From CAJKWP01 sp050943075 (GTDB lineage: Bacteria > Bacillota > Clostridia > Christensenellales > UBA1242), in the NCBI GenBank assembly GCA_050943075.1, contig JBMNOM010000031.1, positions 1-11,681 of the forward strand: DNA of 11,681 nt, read 5' to 3'. Both the position numbers and the translations under genes were made by a program. The notes beneath the pieces are model-generated. The model had not been told where the DNA came from and did no database searches. It was given only the letters and a program-made list of their open reading frames with translations. This document shows, in pieces, positions 1 to 8,064 of this stretch. Numbering within the stretch: the first letter of the stretch is position 1; each line of letters opens with the position of its first letter.

Positions 1-284
1 CACATAAATTTTAAGGCTTTCATGCAATTAAATTAAATTAATAATTTGAGAAAAATAAATTAAAAATAATTATTAAATTAATTAAAAAATTTATTTTGTT
101 TTTTGTAAAATCAAAAAAAATAAATAACTTGATTTTTGGTTTTTAAAATTAAATTAATTTAAAATAAAATTTTACAAAATAAATTTGCTGGTAAATTAAA
201 ATTTTTTACAGCAAAAAAATTCTTTTCAAACTCACCCTTGCACACCAAAAGTTTTGTCCAAGGCTTAAGTGGGTAAAAATGTTA
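1..284. other. AT-rich non-coding leader with nested inverted repeats
   Basis: No convincing gene is visible here; the first 180 bases are almost pure A and T. Three inverted repeats can be read. An 11-base perfect pair lies at 101-111 and 169-179. Inside it an 8-base pair lies at 107-114 and 129-136. A hairpin with a TTTGCTG/CAGCAAA stem and one bulged G lies at 184-215. The stretch 231-275 is noticeably richer in G and C and has a short CCTTG/CAAGG stem at 236-240 and 259-263. These elements could terminate a gene to the left of the window or form part of an upstream leader. In such biased sequence, chance pairing is quite possible. Confidence 0.4.
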
Positions 285-313
285 TTGACAAAGAGTGTAT
301 ATTATATTAAAAT
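285..313 (+). promoter_or_regulatory. sigma-A-type promoter of the 751-residue protein gene
   Basis: A perfect -35 hexamer TTGACA (285-290) is followed by a 17-base spacer and TAAAAT (308-313), one mismatch from the -10 consensus. The predicted transcription start is near 320, which leaves a leader of about 40 bases. That leader contains AAAGAGG (351-357), a Shine-Dalgarno site five bases before the ATG at 363. Confidence 0.7.
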
Positions 314-362
314 ATAGTCATACAAAAGTTGCTTAAAAAGCATCGTTTAAAAAGAGGTTTAT

Positions 363-2618
363 ATGGAAAATTTATCTTTTAGCATTGGCTTGAAAAACAG
401 AACAGACGACACAAAGGATTTTCAAACAGTCACTTTTTCAAAAACACAAAATTTAATTGAAGCAACAGAAACTAATGGAGCTTTATCTTTTGCCATTGAA
501 ATTGATAAAAGTGGTGCCATTGTTGAAATTAAAGACGAGCAAAACAAACTTGAATTTTTGGAAAAAAACCAAGAGTATAAAGCGCAAGCACTTTATGTTA
601 AAAACATTGAAATCGATGGTGAAAGCAACATTAAAATTAGTTTTGAATCCGACAACAATAACCAAAGTTTCAAAACAATGAAAATTTATCCAAATGAAAT
701 TGTTGCAACAACTATGGATGGAAAAGAAGTTAAAATTCCAACCTCAACAATGAACATTCAATTGCCAGAAAACATTTTCACAATTATTGCAAACAAACAA
801 GTTTCTGCAAGAAAATTGCCAACACAAATGTTTGAAGCAGCAAAGCATCTTAATGATGCAGAGTCAAAATCATTTGTTGTTGGAAACAGTGCTTTGCAAA
901 TTGTTAAAACAAAAACAACACCCGCTGTTTTGTATTTAGCAAATGGAGATGAATTAGTTCAATTTTCAATCAACGATGCACACATTCACTTCCCAAACAA
1001 TGAAACAGACAAGAAAGGAACATTCTGCATAATTAAAAATAAAGCAAGAACAAACGCCCTTGCAATTTCACACGTTTCAAAAGAAACTTTGGACGAAATC
1101 ATTGCTTTTGTTGAAGAAAACCAAGAAGAAAAAATTCATCAAATTTCTGACGAACAATTCAAAGCGCAAATTTTGCGTCCTGCAAAATTAAAACCTTTAA
1201 AAGCAACAGAAAAATTTATAACATCCTTCACAAGAGGCACTCAAAAAACAGAAGACAAAAAAGAAGAAACAATTAAAGTTGTTGAAGTTGAAGATGATGA
1301 GGAAGAAGAATTAAACATTGCAAAAAACATCAAAAAAGCAAGAGAAGGCAATGCTGATGACTCACCTGCTGCTAATGAAGCAAAAGAAACTGAAAATAAA
1401 GATGATTCTAAAGCAGAACTAGCACCTGAAGAAACAAATGATGGCAATGCCACAGAAGGCGTTGTTGATGTTGCACCAGGCGCAGCACCTCAAACAAACC
1501 CTGCCGACGAAAAGAAAAAAGATGAAAAGAAACCAGCCGCTTCAGCTGAAGCTCCTAAAAAAGAAGAAGTTAAAACAGTTGACTTGTCAAATTTAACAGC
1601 GGCGTTTGGTGCAGCAATCTTTGTTCTTGGCCTCTTTGCCGGCTTCACTGGAATTTTGCTTTCAATCATTGCAATTGGAATTGGCTCTGGCTCTTACGCA
1701 AGTGCTTCAAAACTCAAAAAAGTTAAACTCTTCCCACTTGGCAAAGATACAGCAGTTAAAGAGGCGGCAAAACTTCCAAAACCAGAGCTTACAAAACCAT
1801 CAACCCCCGAAAAGGAAAAAGAAGCTGTCGCACAATTGGAAGACAAAGGCGTAATTGGCAAAGAACTTGCAGACAAAATGAGAGAACAAATTGAAACTTT
1901 TGCAAAACAAGCAACCTTGCTTGGCAAATATGAGGCTTTAATTAAAGACTTAATTGAAGAAAAGAAACTCATTTTAACAGACCTTAAAAACGAACACGAA
2001 CCATTTAAGTATGGCGCACAAATGCAAGCATTAAGCAAAGAAATTGCACAACTTGAAGAAAACCATGAATCCTTAATTAAATCACTTAAACCATCAGCAG
2101 ATTTAATTACAGATGCATTTAAACAACTTCCAGAATACAACAAGGCATTAAAGGAAATTGAAAACCTTGAAGGTATGGACATTGAAAACCAAATGAAAAC
2201 AATCAAAACCAAAATCGACTCACAAGTTGAAAGACAAAAAGAACTTCAAAAAGAAGTTGACGCGCTTAAAGCTTCAGGAAAAACAACACCAGAACTCGAA
2301 AAGAAAACAAAAGAACTTAACGATTTAACAATTGAAATTAAATCTCTTGGCAGAATCTTCACAAAATATGTTTATTATGAAACCGACTATGTGAACGCCA
2401 AGAAGAAAAAAGAACAAATTGAAACAAACTATTTCAACATCGACTTGCTTAAAGCCGCTTCCACAGAATTGGGGCTTTCAATAAAACAAGAATTTGAACA
2501 AGTCCAAGCAATGTTTGAAGAACATTCACAAAAATATCCAAAAACAAAAACTGCAAAAGATTTTGCAGCAACAGCAAGAAGCTTTAAATCTGAAACAGAC
2601 CAAGGCTTTACTTACTAA
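363..2618 (+). CDS. Large hypothetical membrane/coiled-coil protein
   Basis: I do not recognise this 751-residue protein. Four zones can be read. Residues 1-300 look like a beta-rich soluble domain, with alternating short hydrophobic and polar stretches and no signal peptide. Residues 305-405 are a disordered linker rich in Glu, Lys, Asp, Ala and Pro. Residues 411-443 are a Gly-rich hydrophobic segment, long for a single helix, with an AGFTG turn that could make a hairpin; it is followed by a basic KLKKVK patch. Residues 470-745 are charged and heptad-like, probably long coiled coil. The protein has no Trp and one Cys. The Lys-rich patch after the membrane segment suggests the coiled-coil end is cytoplasmic, but the topology is uncertain. 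The start has a Shine-Dalgarno site and promoter, and the gene stands alone between promoter and terminator. A structural or envelope-organising role is only a guess. Confidence 0.85.
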   Translation: MENLSFSIGLKNRTDDTKDFQTVTFSKTQNLIEATETNGALSFAIEIDKSGAIVEIKDEQNKLEFLEKNQEYKAQALYVKNIEIDGESNIKISFESDNNNQSFKTMKIYPNEIVATTMDGKEVKIPTSTMNIQLPENIFTIIANKQVSARKLPTQMFEAAKHLNDAESKSFVVGNSALQIVKTKTTPAVLYLANGDELVQFSINDAHIHFPNNETDKKGTFCIIKNKARTNALAISHVSKETLDEIIAFVEENQEEKIHQISDEQFKAQILRPAKLKPLKATEKFITSFTRGTQKTEDKKEETIKVVEVEDDEEEELNIAKNIKKAREGNADDSPAANEAKETENKDDSKAELAPEETNDGNATEGVVDVAPGAAPQTNPADEKKKDEKKPAASAEAPKKEEVKTVDLSNLTAAFGAAIFVLGLFAGFTGILLSIIAIGIGSGSYASASKLKKVKLFPLGKDTAVKEAAKLPKPELTKPSTPEKEKEAVAQLEDKGVIGKELADKMREQIETFAKQATLLGKYEALIKDLIEEKKLILTDLKNEHEPFKYGAQMQALSKEIAQLEENHESLIKSLKPSADLITDAFKQLPEYNKALKEIENLEGMDIENQMKTIKTKIDSQVERQKELQKEVDALKASGKTTPELEKKTKELNDLTIEIKSLGRIFTKYVYYETDYVNAKKKKEQIETNYFNIDLLKAASTELGLSIKQEFEQVQAMFEEHSQKYPKTKTAKDFAATARSFKSETDQGFTY

Positions 2619-2656
2619 AATAAGTAATCAAACAAAAAACTTCAAACAAGTAAATT

Positions 2657-2694
2657 AAAAACCATAAACATCTTCGTTATGGTTTTTTATTTTT
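2657..2694 (+). terminator. Rho-independent terminator after the 751-residue protein gene
   Basis: AAAAACCATAA (2657-2667) pairs perfectly with TTATGGTTTTT (2677-2687) around a nine-base loop, and the right arm runs into a T-rich tract. It lies about 40 bases past the stop codon at 2618. Confidence 0.85.
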
Positions 2695-2922
2695 GCTATT
2701 ATTTGCATTTTTTTAACAAACAAATTTGTTTTGCTTGTGCTTTGTTTTATAGGTTAATATTTTTATAATCATTTAATTTTATTTTGCCCCAGCATTTTTT
2801 CGTTTACAAATTTTGTTTTTATATCTTAACTTCATTTTTACACAATTTTAAAAATCCCACATAAAAATTTGTTTAAAAAGAAATCGAAATAATCACTTTC
2901 AATTTTTATTGTAAAAACAACA
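2695..2922. other. Gene-free stretch between convergent transcription units
   Basis: No open frame of note and no RNA gene is seen here. The only regular element is a 14-base AT-rich palindrome at 2718-2731 (AAACAAATTTGTTT), which may be chance. The stretch separates the terminator of the plus-strand gene from that of the minus-strand suf operon. Confidence 0.5.
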
Positions 2923-2982
2923 AAACAAAAAACGCACTTATTCAGTGTTTCACATTAAAGTAAATCATCAAATAAATGCGCT
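2923..2982 (-). terminator. Terminator of the suf operon
   Basis: On the minus strand, CGCATTTATT (2980-2971) pairs with AATAAGTGCG (2942-2933), with one G-T wobble. Two further base pairs extend the stem outward. The loop is about 28 bases and the stem is followed by TTTTTTGTTTTG (2932-2921). It starts about 20 bases beyond the sufB stop. The loop is longer than usual, but stem and T-tract are clear. Confidence 0.75.
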
Positions 2983-3003
2983 ATATTTTAAAATTAGTTT
3001 AAA

Positions 3004-4422
3004 TCAGCCAACACTTCCTTCCATGCTAAGGCGCATAAGTTGGTTAAGTTCAACAGCATATTCCATTGGTAATTCTCTTGCAAATGGCTCAATAAAGCCC
3101 ATCAAAATCATTTCTGTGGCTTCTTCTTTTGTTAAACCCCTAGATTGCAAATAATACAACTGCTCTTCACTCACACGGCTTGTGGTTGCTTCGTGCTCAA
3201 TGGTTGCATTGCCATTGTTAACAACATTAACAGGAATTGTGTCACTTGTGGACATTTCATCCAAAATCAAAGTGTCACATTCAATGTGTGCTTTGGAGTT
3301 TTTTGCCTTTTTATCAATGTGAATAAGCCCGCGATAGTTAACCGCGCCGCCACGTCTGGAAATTGACTTGGAAATTGTGTTCGACACAGTTTCTTCGCCC
3401 AGATGAATCATTTTTGCACCAGCATCTTGAATTTGATTGTTTGAAGCAAAAGCAATTGAAATTGTATAGCCTTTTGCCCCTCTACCCTTCAAAATACAAG
3501 CGGGATATTTCATATTAACCCCACTTCCAATGTTGCCGTCAATCCATTCCATTTGGCCCCAGTCCTCAACAATTGCGCGTTTTGTCACCAAATTAACAAC
3601 ATTTTTAGACCAGTTTTGCACAGTGGAATATCTGCATTTTGCACCCTTACCAACAAAAATTTCCACCACAGCTGCGTGAAGTGAATCTTTTGAATAAATT
3701 GGCGCTGTGCAACCTTCAACATAATTTAAATCTGCTTCGTCATCAACAATAATAAGTGTGCGTTCAAACTGCCCCATTCTTTCCGAGTTAATTCTAAAAT
3801 AACTTTGAAGTGGTTTTTTAAGTTTAACACCTTTTGGCACGTAAATAAATGAGCCACCGCTCCAAACCGCAGTGTTAAGTGCAGCAAACCTGTTGTCATT
3901 AAAAGGCACAAGTGAAGTGAAATATTTCTTAAAAAGTTCAGGATAAAGTTTTAAAGCACTGTCTGTGTCTGTAAAAATCACTCCTTGTTCTTCAAGTTCG
4001 TTCTTTTTGCTGTGATAAACCGCTTCAGATTCAAATTGAGTTGTCACGCCAGCCAAAAACTGCCTTTCCGCTTCAGGAATGCCAATTTTTTCAAAAGTGT
4101 TTTTAATTTCTGTTGGCACATCTTCCCATGAAGACGACACATTTTTTGTAGTTTTTTTATAATAAACATAGTCATTGTAATCAATAAAACTTAAATCGGG
4201 GCCAAAATTTGGATTTTTAAAAGCCAAAAAACTTTGAAATGCTTTAAGTCGTATTTCAAGCATCCAATCAGGTTCTTGTTTATATGATGAAATTTTTTTA
4301 ATAATTTCTTCATTTAAGCCTTTTTCAACTTCAAAAACATTGTCCGCTTTAGTGACAAAGTCAAATTTATAATCGCCAACAATGGAGTTTGCTTCATGAA
4401 AGTTTGAATTATTTTCCACCAT
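3004..4422 (-). CDS. sufB: SufB, Fe-S cluster scaffold subunit
   Basis: SufB is the central scaffold of the cytosolic SufBCD complex, on which Fe-S clusters are built. The 472-residue product is close to the usual length. Cys382 (AHIECDTL) and Glu411 (IEHEATTS) are 29 residues apart, the same spacing as the E. coli SufB cluster-assembly pair Cys405/Glu434. The C-terminus carries the conserved YYLQSRGLTKEEA helix and ends in MEGSVG before a TGA stop. The frame is open further upstream to 4593, but that part is only an out-of-frame reading of sufU. I take ATG at 4422 because AAGGAGG lies just before it; the SD-ATG gap is short, so GTG at 4419 is possible. It overlaps the end of sufU by 14 bases, which suggests translational coupling. 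It is the last gene of the operon. Confidence 0.95.
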   Translation of the reverse strand: MVENNSNFHEANSIVGDYKFDFVTKADNVFEVEKGLNEEIIKKISSYKQEPDWMLEIRLKAFQSFLAFKNPNFGPDLSFIDYNDYVYYKKTTKNVSSSWEDVPTEIKNTFEKIGIPEAERQFLAGVTTQFESEAVYHSKKNELEEQGVIFTDTDSALKLYPELFKKYFTSLVPFNDNRFAALNTAVWSGGSFIYVPKGVKLKKPLQSYFRINSERMGQFERTLIIVDDEADLNYVEGCTAPIYSKDSLHAAVVEIFVGKGAKCRYSTVQNWSKNVVNLVTKRAIVEDWGQMEWIDGNIGSGVNMKYPACILKGRGAKGYTISIAFASNNQIQDAGAKMIHLGEETVSNTISKSISRRGGAVNYRGLIHIDKKAKNSKAHIECDTLILDEMSTSDTIPVNVVNNGNATIEHEATTSRVSEEQLYYLQSRGLTKEEATEMILMGFIEPFARELPMEYAVELNQLMRLSMEGSVG

Positions 4423-4864
4423 TTTCCTCCTTAAGCATTTCTTCAACAGCTTTTTTAACAAGATCCCAACCCACAGTTGCACACGCTTTTCTTGCAGGAT
4501 AGTTTTTAATGTTTTCAAACACAACGCCATCTTTAAAATCAATTTCAGCGTCGTAATCAAGTCCTGTTGCCATATTAATGAAATTGTTTGCAATATAAAG
4601 CGCTTGCTTTAATGATTTTCCTTTCAAAACACCTGTTAAAACTGAAACAGAAGAAACAGAAATTGAACAGCCAACACTTTTGTGAAAAATGTTTTTAATG
4701 TTTTTTTCCTCGTCAAGTTCAATTTGCACTTTAACATCATCACCACAAACAGGGTTTTTGGAATGAAAAATCTTTGGACCATCAACAAGCCCACTGTTAA
4801 GCGGGTTTTTATAATGTTCCAAAATAACTTCTCTATAAAGCATTTCTTTATCAAGTTTTAACAT
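4409..4864 (-). CDS. sufU: SufU, zinc-dependent sulfurtransferase
   Basis: SufU (IscU/NifU-like fold) accepts persulfide sulfur from SufS and passes it toward SufBCD in Gram-positive bacteria. All expected zinc/sulfur ligands are visible in the 151 residues: Cys40 and Asp42 (NPVCGDD), Cys66 (VGCSIS) and Cys128 (RKACATVGW). The insertion between the second and third ligand regions that separates SufU from IscU is also present (about residues 82-122). ATG at 4864 is supported by TAAGGA upstream; this site includes the TAA stop of sufS, so the two genes are packed nine bases apart. The 3' end overlaps sufB by 14 bases. The pairing of sufS and sufU side by side matches the known SufS-SufU functional couple. 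Confidence 0.95.
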   Translation of the reverse strand: MLKLDKEMLYREVILEHYKNPLNSGLVDGPKIFHSKNPVCGDDVKVQIELDEEKNIKNIFHKSVGCSISVSSVSVLTGVLKGKSLKQALYIANNFINMATGLDYDAEIDFKDGVVFENIKNYPARKACATVGWDLVKKAVEEMLKEENGGK

Positions 4865-4873
4865 AATTTTTCC

Positions 4874-6073
4874 TTATTTAAAAAATTTATAAATTTGCTT
4901 TGTTGCAAAAATAAAATTATCAACATCTTTAAATGTGTTATAAAAACTCAAACTTGCCCTAAGTGTTGCAATTTCGTTTAAAGCATTGTTAACAAGGAGT
5001 GCGCAATGATTTCCAGCGCGCAAAATGATGTTAAAATCATCATACATTGTTGCCGCATCATGAGCGTGCACGCCATTCAAATTAAACAAAAAGATTGGCA
5101 CATCTGGGTTTTTATTGTAAATCACAACGCCGTCAAGCTCGCAAAACTTTTTCAAAAAATATTCCTTCAATTCATTTTCGCGCGCTTCAATGTAATCAAA
5201 CCCAATGTCTGTAATAAAATCAACAGCAGCACCAAGACCAATAATATCTCCAATTGGCAAAGTGCCTGCTTCCAAACGATGTGGCAAATCTTTTGTTTCA
5301 ATTTGTTCAGCCACAACATCCAAAACCATGCCACCACCAAAGCAAACTGGGTCAATTTCATTTGCAACTGCTTTGTTAATCAACAATCCTCCAACGCCAG
5401 TTGGGGCAAACATTTTGTAGCCACTAAACACAAAAAAGTCAACATTAAGTTCATCTAGGTTAATTTTAAAATGAGCACTTGCTTGCGAGCCGTCCACCAA
5501 AATTGCAATGTTTTTCTGTTTGCAAACTAGCGCAATTTCTTTAATTTGAGTTTTAGTTCCAAAAGTGTTTGAAACAAGTGTAAGAGCAACAAATTTTGTT
5601 TTTGGTGTTAAAACCTTTTCAAACTCTTCTTTTGTTATATGTCCACTGTCATCAGTTTCAACAAATTTTAATTGTGCGCCTTTTTTGTTTGCAAGTGCAA
5701 GATAAGCCAAATAATTTGAATTGTGTTCGAGGCGAGAAATAACAATTTCATCCCCTTCTTTCAGCATTTTTTCCAAAAAGCCCAAAGCCACCAAATTAAT
5801 GCCCTCTGTTGTGTTTTTTGTGAAAGCAAGTTCAAAATTGCTTGCGCCAAAAAATTGTTTAATTTTTTGGCGTGAAGTTTCCACTTTTTTTGTCACCTCA
5901 TAACTAAGCCTGTAAACACCTCTGCCAGCATTTGCAGATTCAAATCTATTGTAATAATCAACAGCATCACACACAACTTTTGGTTTTAATGTTGAAGCAC
6001 TGTTGTCAAAAAAAACAAGATTTTTCTTCTTGAAAATGTCAAAATATTTTTTAGGGTTTTTGTTTTTTTTCAC
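4874..6073 (-). CDS. sufS: SufS, PLP-dependent cysteine desulfurase
   Basis: SufS takes sulfur from L-cysteine, forming alanine and an enzyme persulfide that SufU collects. Numbered from the chosen start (399 residues), Lys220 in the FSGYKMFAPTG motif is the Schiff-base lysine. Cys357 in RAGNHCA is the catalytic cysteine. The LEHNSN and VDGSQ motifs, which contact PLP, are present, as is the TLRASLSFYN end. Two small departures from the common pattern are a Tyr where most SufS have His before the lysine, and Asn in place of the second His of EHH. The frame also has a GTG at 6082, but that codon lies inside the Shine-Dalgarno sequence. GTG at 6073, five bases after GAGGTGA, is the better start. 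A gap of about 70 T-rich bases separates it from sufD, with no terminator seen. Confidence 0.93.
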   Translation of the reverse strand: MKKNKNPKKYFDIFKKKNLVFFDNSASTLKPKVVCDAVDYYNRFESANAGRGVYRLSYEVTKKVETSRQKIKQFFGASNFELAFTKNTTEGINLVALGFLEKMLKEGDEIVISRLEHNSNYLAYLALANKKGAQLKFVETDDSGHITKEEFEKVLTPKTKFVALTLVSNTFGTKTQIKEIALVCKQKNIAILVDGSQASAHFKINLDELNVDFFVFSGYKMFAPTGVGGLLINKAVANEIDPVCFGGGMVLDVVAEQIETKDLPHRLEAGTLPIGDIIGLGAAVDFITDIGFDYIEARENELKEYFLKKFCELDGVVIYNKNPDVPIFLFNLNGVHAHDAATMYDDFNIILRAGNHCALLVNNALNEIATLRASLSFYNTFKDVDNFIFATKQIYKFFK

Positions 6074-6078
6074 GTTCC

Positions 6079-6085
6079 TCACCTC
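6079..6085 (-). promoter_or_regulatory. Ribosome binding site that fixes the sufS start
   Basis: GAGGTGA read on the minus strand is a seven-base match to the anti-Shine-Dalgarno sequence. It stands five bases before GTG at 6073. The upstream in-frame GTG at 6082 overlaps this site and has no Shine-Dalgarno of its own, so the shorter protein is preferred. Confidence 0.75.
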
Positions 6086-6145
6086 AAAAACACATTTTTT
6101 TCTTGTTTTTTAATGTTTTTTTTATTGTTTTAATTAAAAAATTAA

Positions 6146-7225
6146 TTATTTTTCAATCAATTTAGCAATAAGTTCTGTTGCAATTTGTTTTTCATTTTCT
6201 GGTAAAACCTCAAACAATTTTGAAGCATAACTAAACACCAAAAGCGATGTTGCTTGCGCCTTGCTTAAGCCCCTGGATTGTAAATAATAAATTTGTTCTG
6301 GGTCAAGCCCACCCACTGCCGCGGCATGTCCTGCTTTAACATCAAACTCATTAATAATTAATTGTGGGTTAACTGTGGCAAGAGCACTTTCTTCAAGCAA
6401 AACAATTTTGCTGTGCTGGCCAGCATCACTTTTACCAAAGGATTTTTCAATTTTTCCAATTCCGTCAATAGTAATGTTTCCATGTCCATTAACCACGGCA
6501 ATATTGTTCATGTCACTTGTTGTTTCGCGTGCCAAATGCGTAAGCATAATCAAATTTTTAAAAACTGTTTTTCCGCCAGCAAAAGCAAAAGTTTCAACAT
6601 TAACTTGTGAGCCTTTCCCAAGCAAGTCACCATAAGTTAAATTCATAACATTAGCTTTGCTTAAATTTAAAAGCTTAAAATCAAAATTTGCGTCAGAATC
6701 AAGTTTGAAAGTGTGAGCAAACACATTGGATTCCCCGTCTTCAATATCTTCAAAAACAACATATTTTGCGTGTGAATTTGGCTTTGCAATCACGTTTAAG
6801 TGATAGTTAAGTTTAAGCTCACCAAATGAAACAACCTTTTCAAAAATTTCAATTTCGCTGCCTTGCTCAAACACAAGGTTTGTCTTATGAAATTTTTGTC
6901 CATTAGCCACAAATAAAATGTTAAGTTTTTTGTGCTTAAAATTTTTCTTGGTTGCAATGTTTAAACTGGAATTTAAAAATTCTTTGTTCAAAAATAAAAT
7001 TTTGTCTGTTTTTTCTTCACTTGCAATTTCTTGTGTGGAAATGCTCAAATTTTTATCAACATTTTTCAAAAAAACTTTGCCATTGCACACCAAAATTGTG
7101 TTGTTTGCGCACTCTTTAAGCAAATTCAAAGCATTAATTTCTTTTTGGTCAAATTTATTTTCAAAATCAAAATTAAAAGCTGAAAAGTCTTTTTTCAAAA
7201 AGTTAGGCATTGTTAAATTTTCCAT
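6146..7225 (-). CDS. sufD: SufD, Fe-S assembly scaffold partner
   Basis: SufD is the SufB paralogue in the SufBCD complex and helps with iron entry and cluster formation. The C-terminal half is typical: VKAGHAAAVGGLD with His300 at the position of the conserved SufD histidine, followed by EQIYYLQSRGLSKAQAT, nearly the same as the SufB helix encoded in this window. The two genes still share DNA there (about 3135-3156 and 6267-6289). At 359 residues it is clearly shorter than the roughly 430-residue Bacillus and E. coli proteins. The reduction is in the N-terminal helical part, while the beta-helix core looks whole. ATG at 7225 is preceded by AGGTGA at good spacing, seven bases after the sufC stop. 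Confidence 0.93.
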   Translation of the reverse strand: MENLTMPNFLKKDFSAFNFDFENKFDQKEINALNLLKECANNTILVCNGKVFLKNVDKNLSISTQEIASEEKTDKILFLNKEFLNSSLNIATKKNFKHKKLNILFVANGQKFHKTNLVFEQGSEIEIFEKVVSFGELKLNYHLNVIAKPNSHAKYVVFEDIEDGESNVFAHTFKLDSDANFDFKLLNLSKANVMNLTYGDLLGKGSQVNVETFAFAGGKTVFKNLIMLTHLARETTSDMNNIAVVNGHGNITIDGIGKIEKSFGKSDAGQHSKIVLLEESALATVNPQLIINEFDVKAGHAAAVGGLDPEQIYYLQSRGLSKAQATSLLVFSYASKLFEVLPENEKQIATELIAKLIEK

Positions 7226-7232
7226 TTTTCAC

Positions 7233-7970
7233 CTACTTTTTGTCCAAAAAATATTCATAACCAAATTCTTCAATTTTGTTAATTAGTTCCATTCCGCCAG
7301 TTTTCACAATTTTGCCGTCAATCATAATGTGCACAAAATCTGGCTTAACATAATCCAAAATTCTTTGATAGTGAGTGATGATTAAAAGCGAAGTGTCTTG
7401 TGGCCTTTCCTTGCTTAATGCATTTCCCACAATTTTAAGTGCGTCAATGTCAAGCCCGCTGTCAATTTCATCAAGCACAGCAAGGCGTGGCTTCAACATA
7501 AGCATTTGCAAAATTTCATTTCTCTTTTTTTCTCCGCCAGAAAAACCATCGTTCAAATAACGATGTGGCAAGTCTTTTCTCATTTGTAAAACTGAAACAT
7601 TTTTGTCAAGTTCTTTAATAAATTCAACCGTTCCAATTTTTTCTTGTCTAACCGAGTTAACCGCAGTTTTAATGAAGTTGGAGTTTGTCACCCCTGGCAC
7701 TTCTGCAGGGTATTGCATTGCAAGAAAAACACCCTTCCTTGCACGCTCGTCAACTTCTTTTTCAAGCAAGTTTTCCCCGTCCAAAAGCACTTCTCCGCCA
7801 ATTACTTCAAATTTTGGGTTTCCCATAATTGCAGAAGCAAGTGTGCTTTTTCCAGTTCCGTTTGGCCCCATAATTGCATGCACTTCTCCGCTGTTTATCT
7901 TTAAGTCAACACCTTTCAAAATTTCTTTCCCAAAAGCATTAACAAGTAAATTTTTCACTTCAAAAACCAT
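7233..7970 (-). CDS. sufC: SufC, ABC-type ATPase of the SUF complex
   Basis: SufC is the soluble ABC ATPase that drives conformational change in SufBCD; it is not a transporter. In the 245 residues the Walker A motif is at 35-43 (GPNGTGKST), the Q-loop at 86-88 (QYP), the ABC signature at 143-150 (FSGGEKKR), Walker B at 163-169 (LAVLDEI) with D-loop SGLD at 171-174, and the switch histidine is His200 (ITH). The FSGGEKKRNEI form and the DEIDSGLD D-loop are typical of SufC rather than transport ATPases. Length is normal. ATG at 7970 follows AAGGAAGGG. It is the first gene of the operon, the usual place in Gram-positive bacteria, and stops in TAG just before sufD. Confidence 0.96.
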   Translation of the reverse strand: MVFEVKNLLVNAFGKEILKGVDLKINSGEVHAIMGPNGTGKSTLASAIMGNPKFEVIGGEVLLDGENLLEKEVDERARKGVFLAMQYPAEVPGVTNSNFIKTAVNSVRQEKIGTVEFIKELDKNVSVLQMRKDLPHRYLNDGFSGGEKKRNEILQMLMLKPRLAVLDEIDSGLDIDALKIVGNALSKERPQDTSLLIITHYQRILDYVKPDFVHIMIDGKIVKTGGMELINKIEEFGYEYFLDKK

Positions 7971-7986
7971 TTTGCCCTTCCTTTTG

Positions 7987-7996
7987 GCAAATTTGC
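7987..7996. promoter_or_regulatory. Dyad near the suf transcription start (possible operator, copy 1)
   Basis: GCAAATTTGC is a perfect ten-base palindrome lying just downstream of the predicted suf start site and 17 bases before the sufC ATG. It resembles the dyad at 8049-8059. A repressor bound here would block early transcription. The bound factor is unknown and no regulator gene is adjacent. Confidence 0.4.
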
Positions 7997-8009
7997 ACTT
8001 AAATATTAA

Positions 8010-8037
8010 AGTATATCAAAACATCTTTCGATGAAAA
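8010..8037 (-). promoter_or_regulatory. Likely suf operon promoter with extended -10
   Basis: On the minus strand TGATATACT (8018-8010) is an extended -10 element: TG, one base, then TATACT. A 16-base spacer separates it from TTTTCA (8037-8032), a four-of-six match to -35. The predicted start is near 8003, about 30 bases before the sufC ATG. A weaker upstream alternative is TTGATA (8201-8196) with TATAAT (8176-8171), but its 19-base spacer is long. Confidence 0.55.
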
Positions 8038-8048
8038 GTTTAATCAAA

Positions 8049-8059
8049 GGCAAATTGCC
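8049..8059. promoter_or_regulatory. Dyad upstream of the suf -35 (possible operator, copy 2)
   Basis: GGCAAATTGCC is an 11-base dyad with a single central base, about 12 bases upstream of the predicted -35 box. Its centre lies about 62 bases from that of the similar dyad at 7987-7996, close to six helical turns, which would suit looping or paired binding. This is inference from pattern and spacing only. Confidence 0.4.
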
Positions 8060-8064
8060 AGACA

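Noticed and set aside
1..180. CRISPR array or origin-like repeats in the AT-rich start
   Set aside because: The repeats are low-complexity A/T runs without regular spacing, unique spacers or DnaA-box-like sequences.
231..320. Open frame through the G/C-richer patch upstream of the first gene
   Set aside because: It is short, has no ribosome binding site, and overlaps the promoter hexamers.
1694..2212. 172-codon minus-strand frame inside the first gene
   Set aside because: It is antisense to the coiled-coil coding region, Ser/Leu-rich as expected from a shadow frame, and has no ribosome binding site or family likeness.
3004..3006. Possible TGA-as-Trp (Mycoplasma-type) code given the extreme AT content
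   Set aside because: TGA ends sufB and csoR at the natural ends of the proteins, and Trp is written TGG, so the standard bacterial code is used.
3004..4593. Longer sufB frame starting at 4593
   Set aside because: The extra 57 residues are sufU read out of frame, bear no SufB similarity, and a strong Shine-Dalgarno lies right before ATG 4422.
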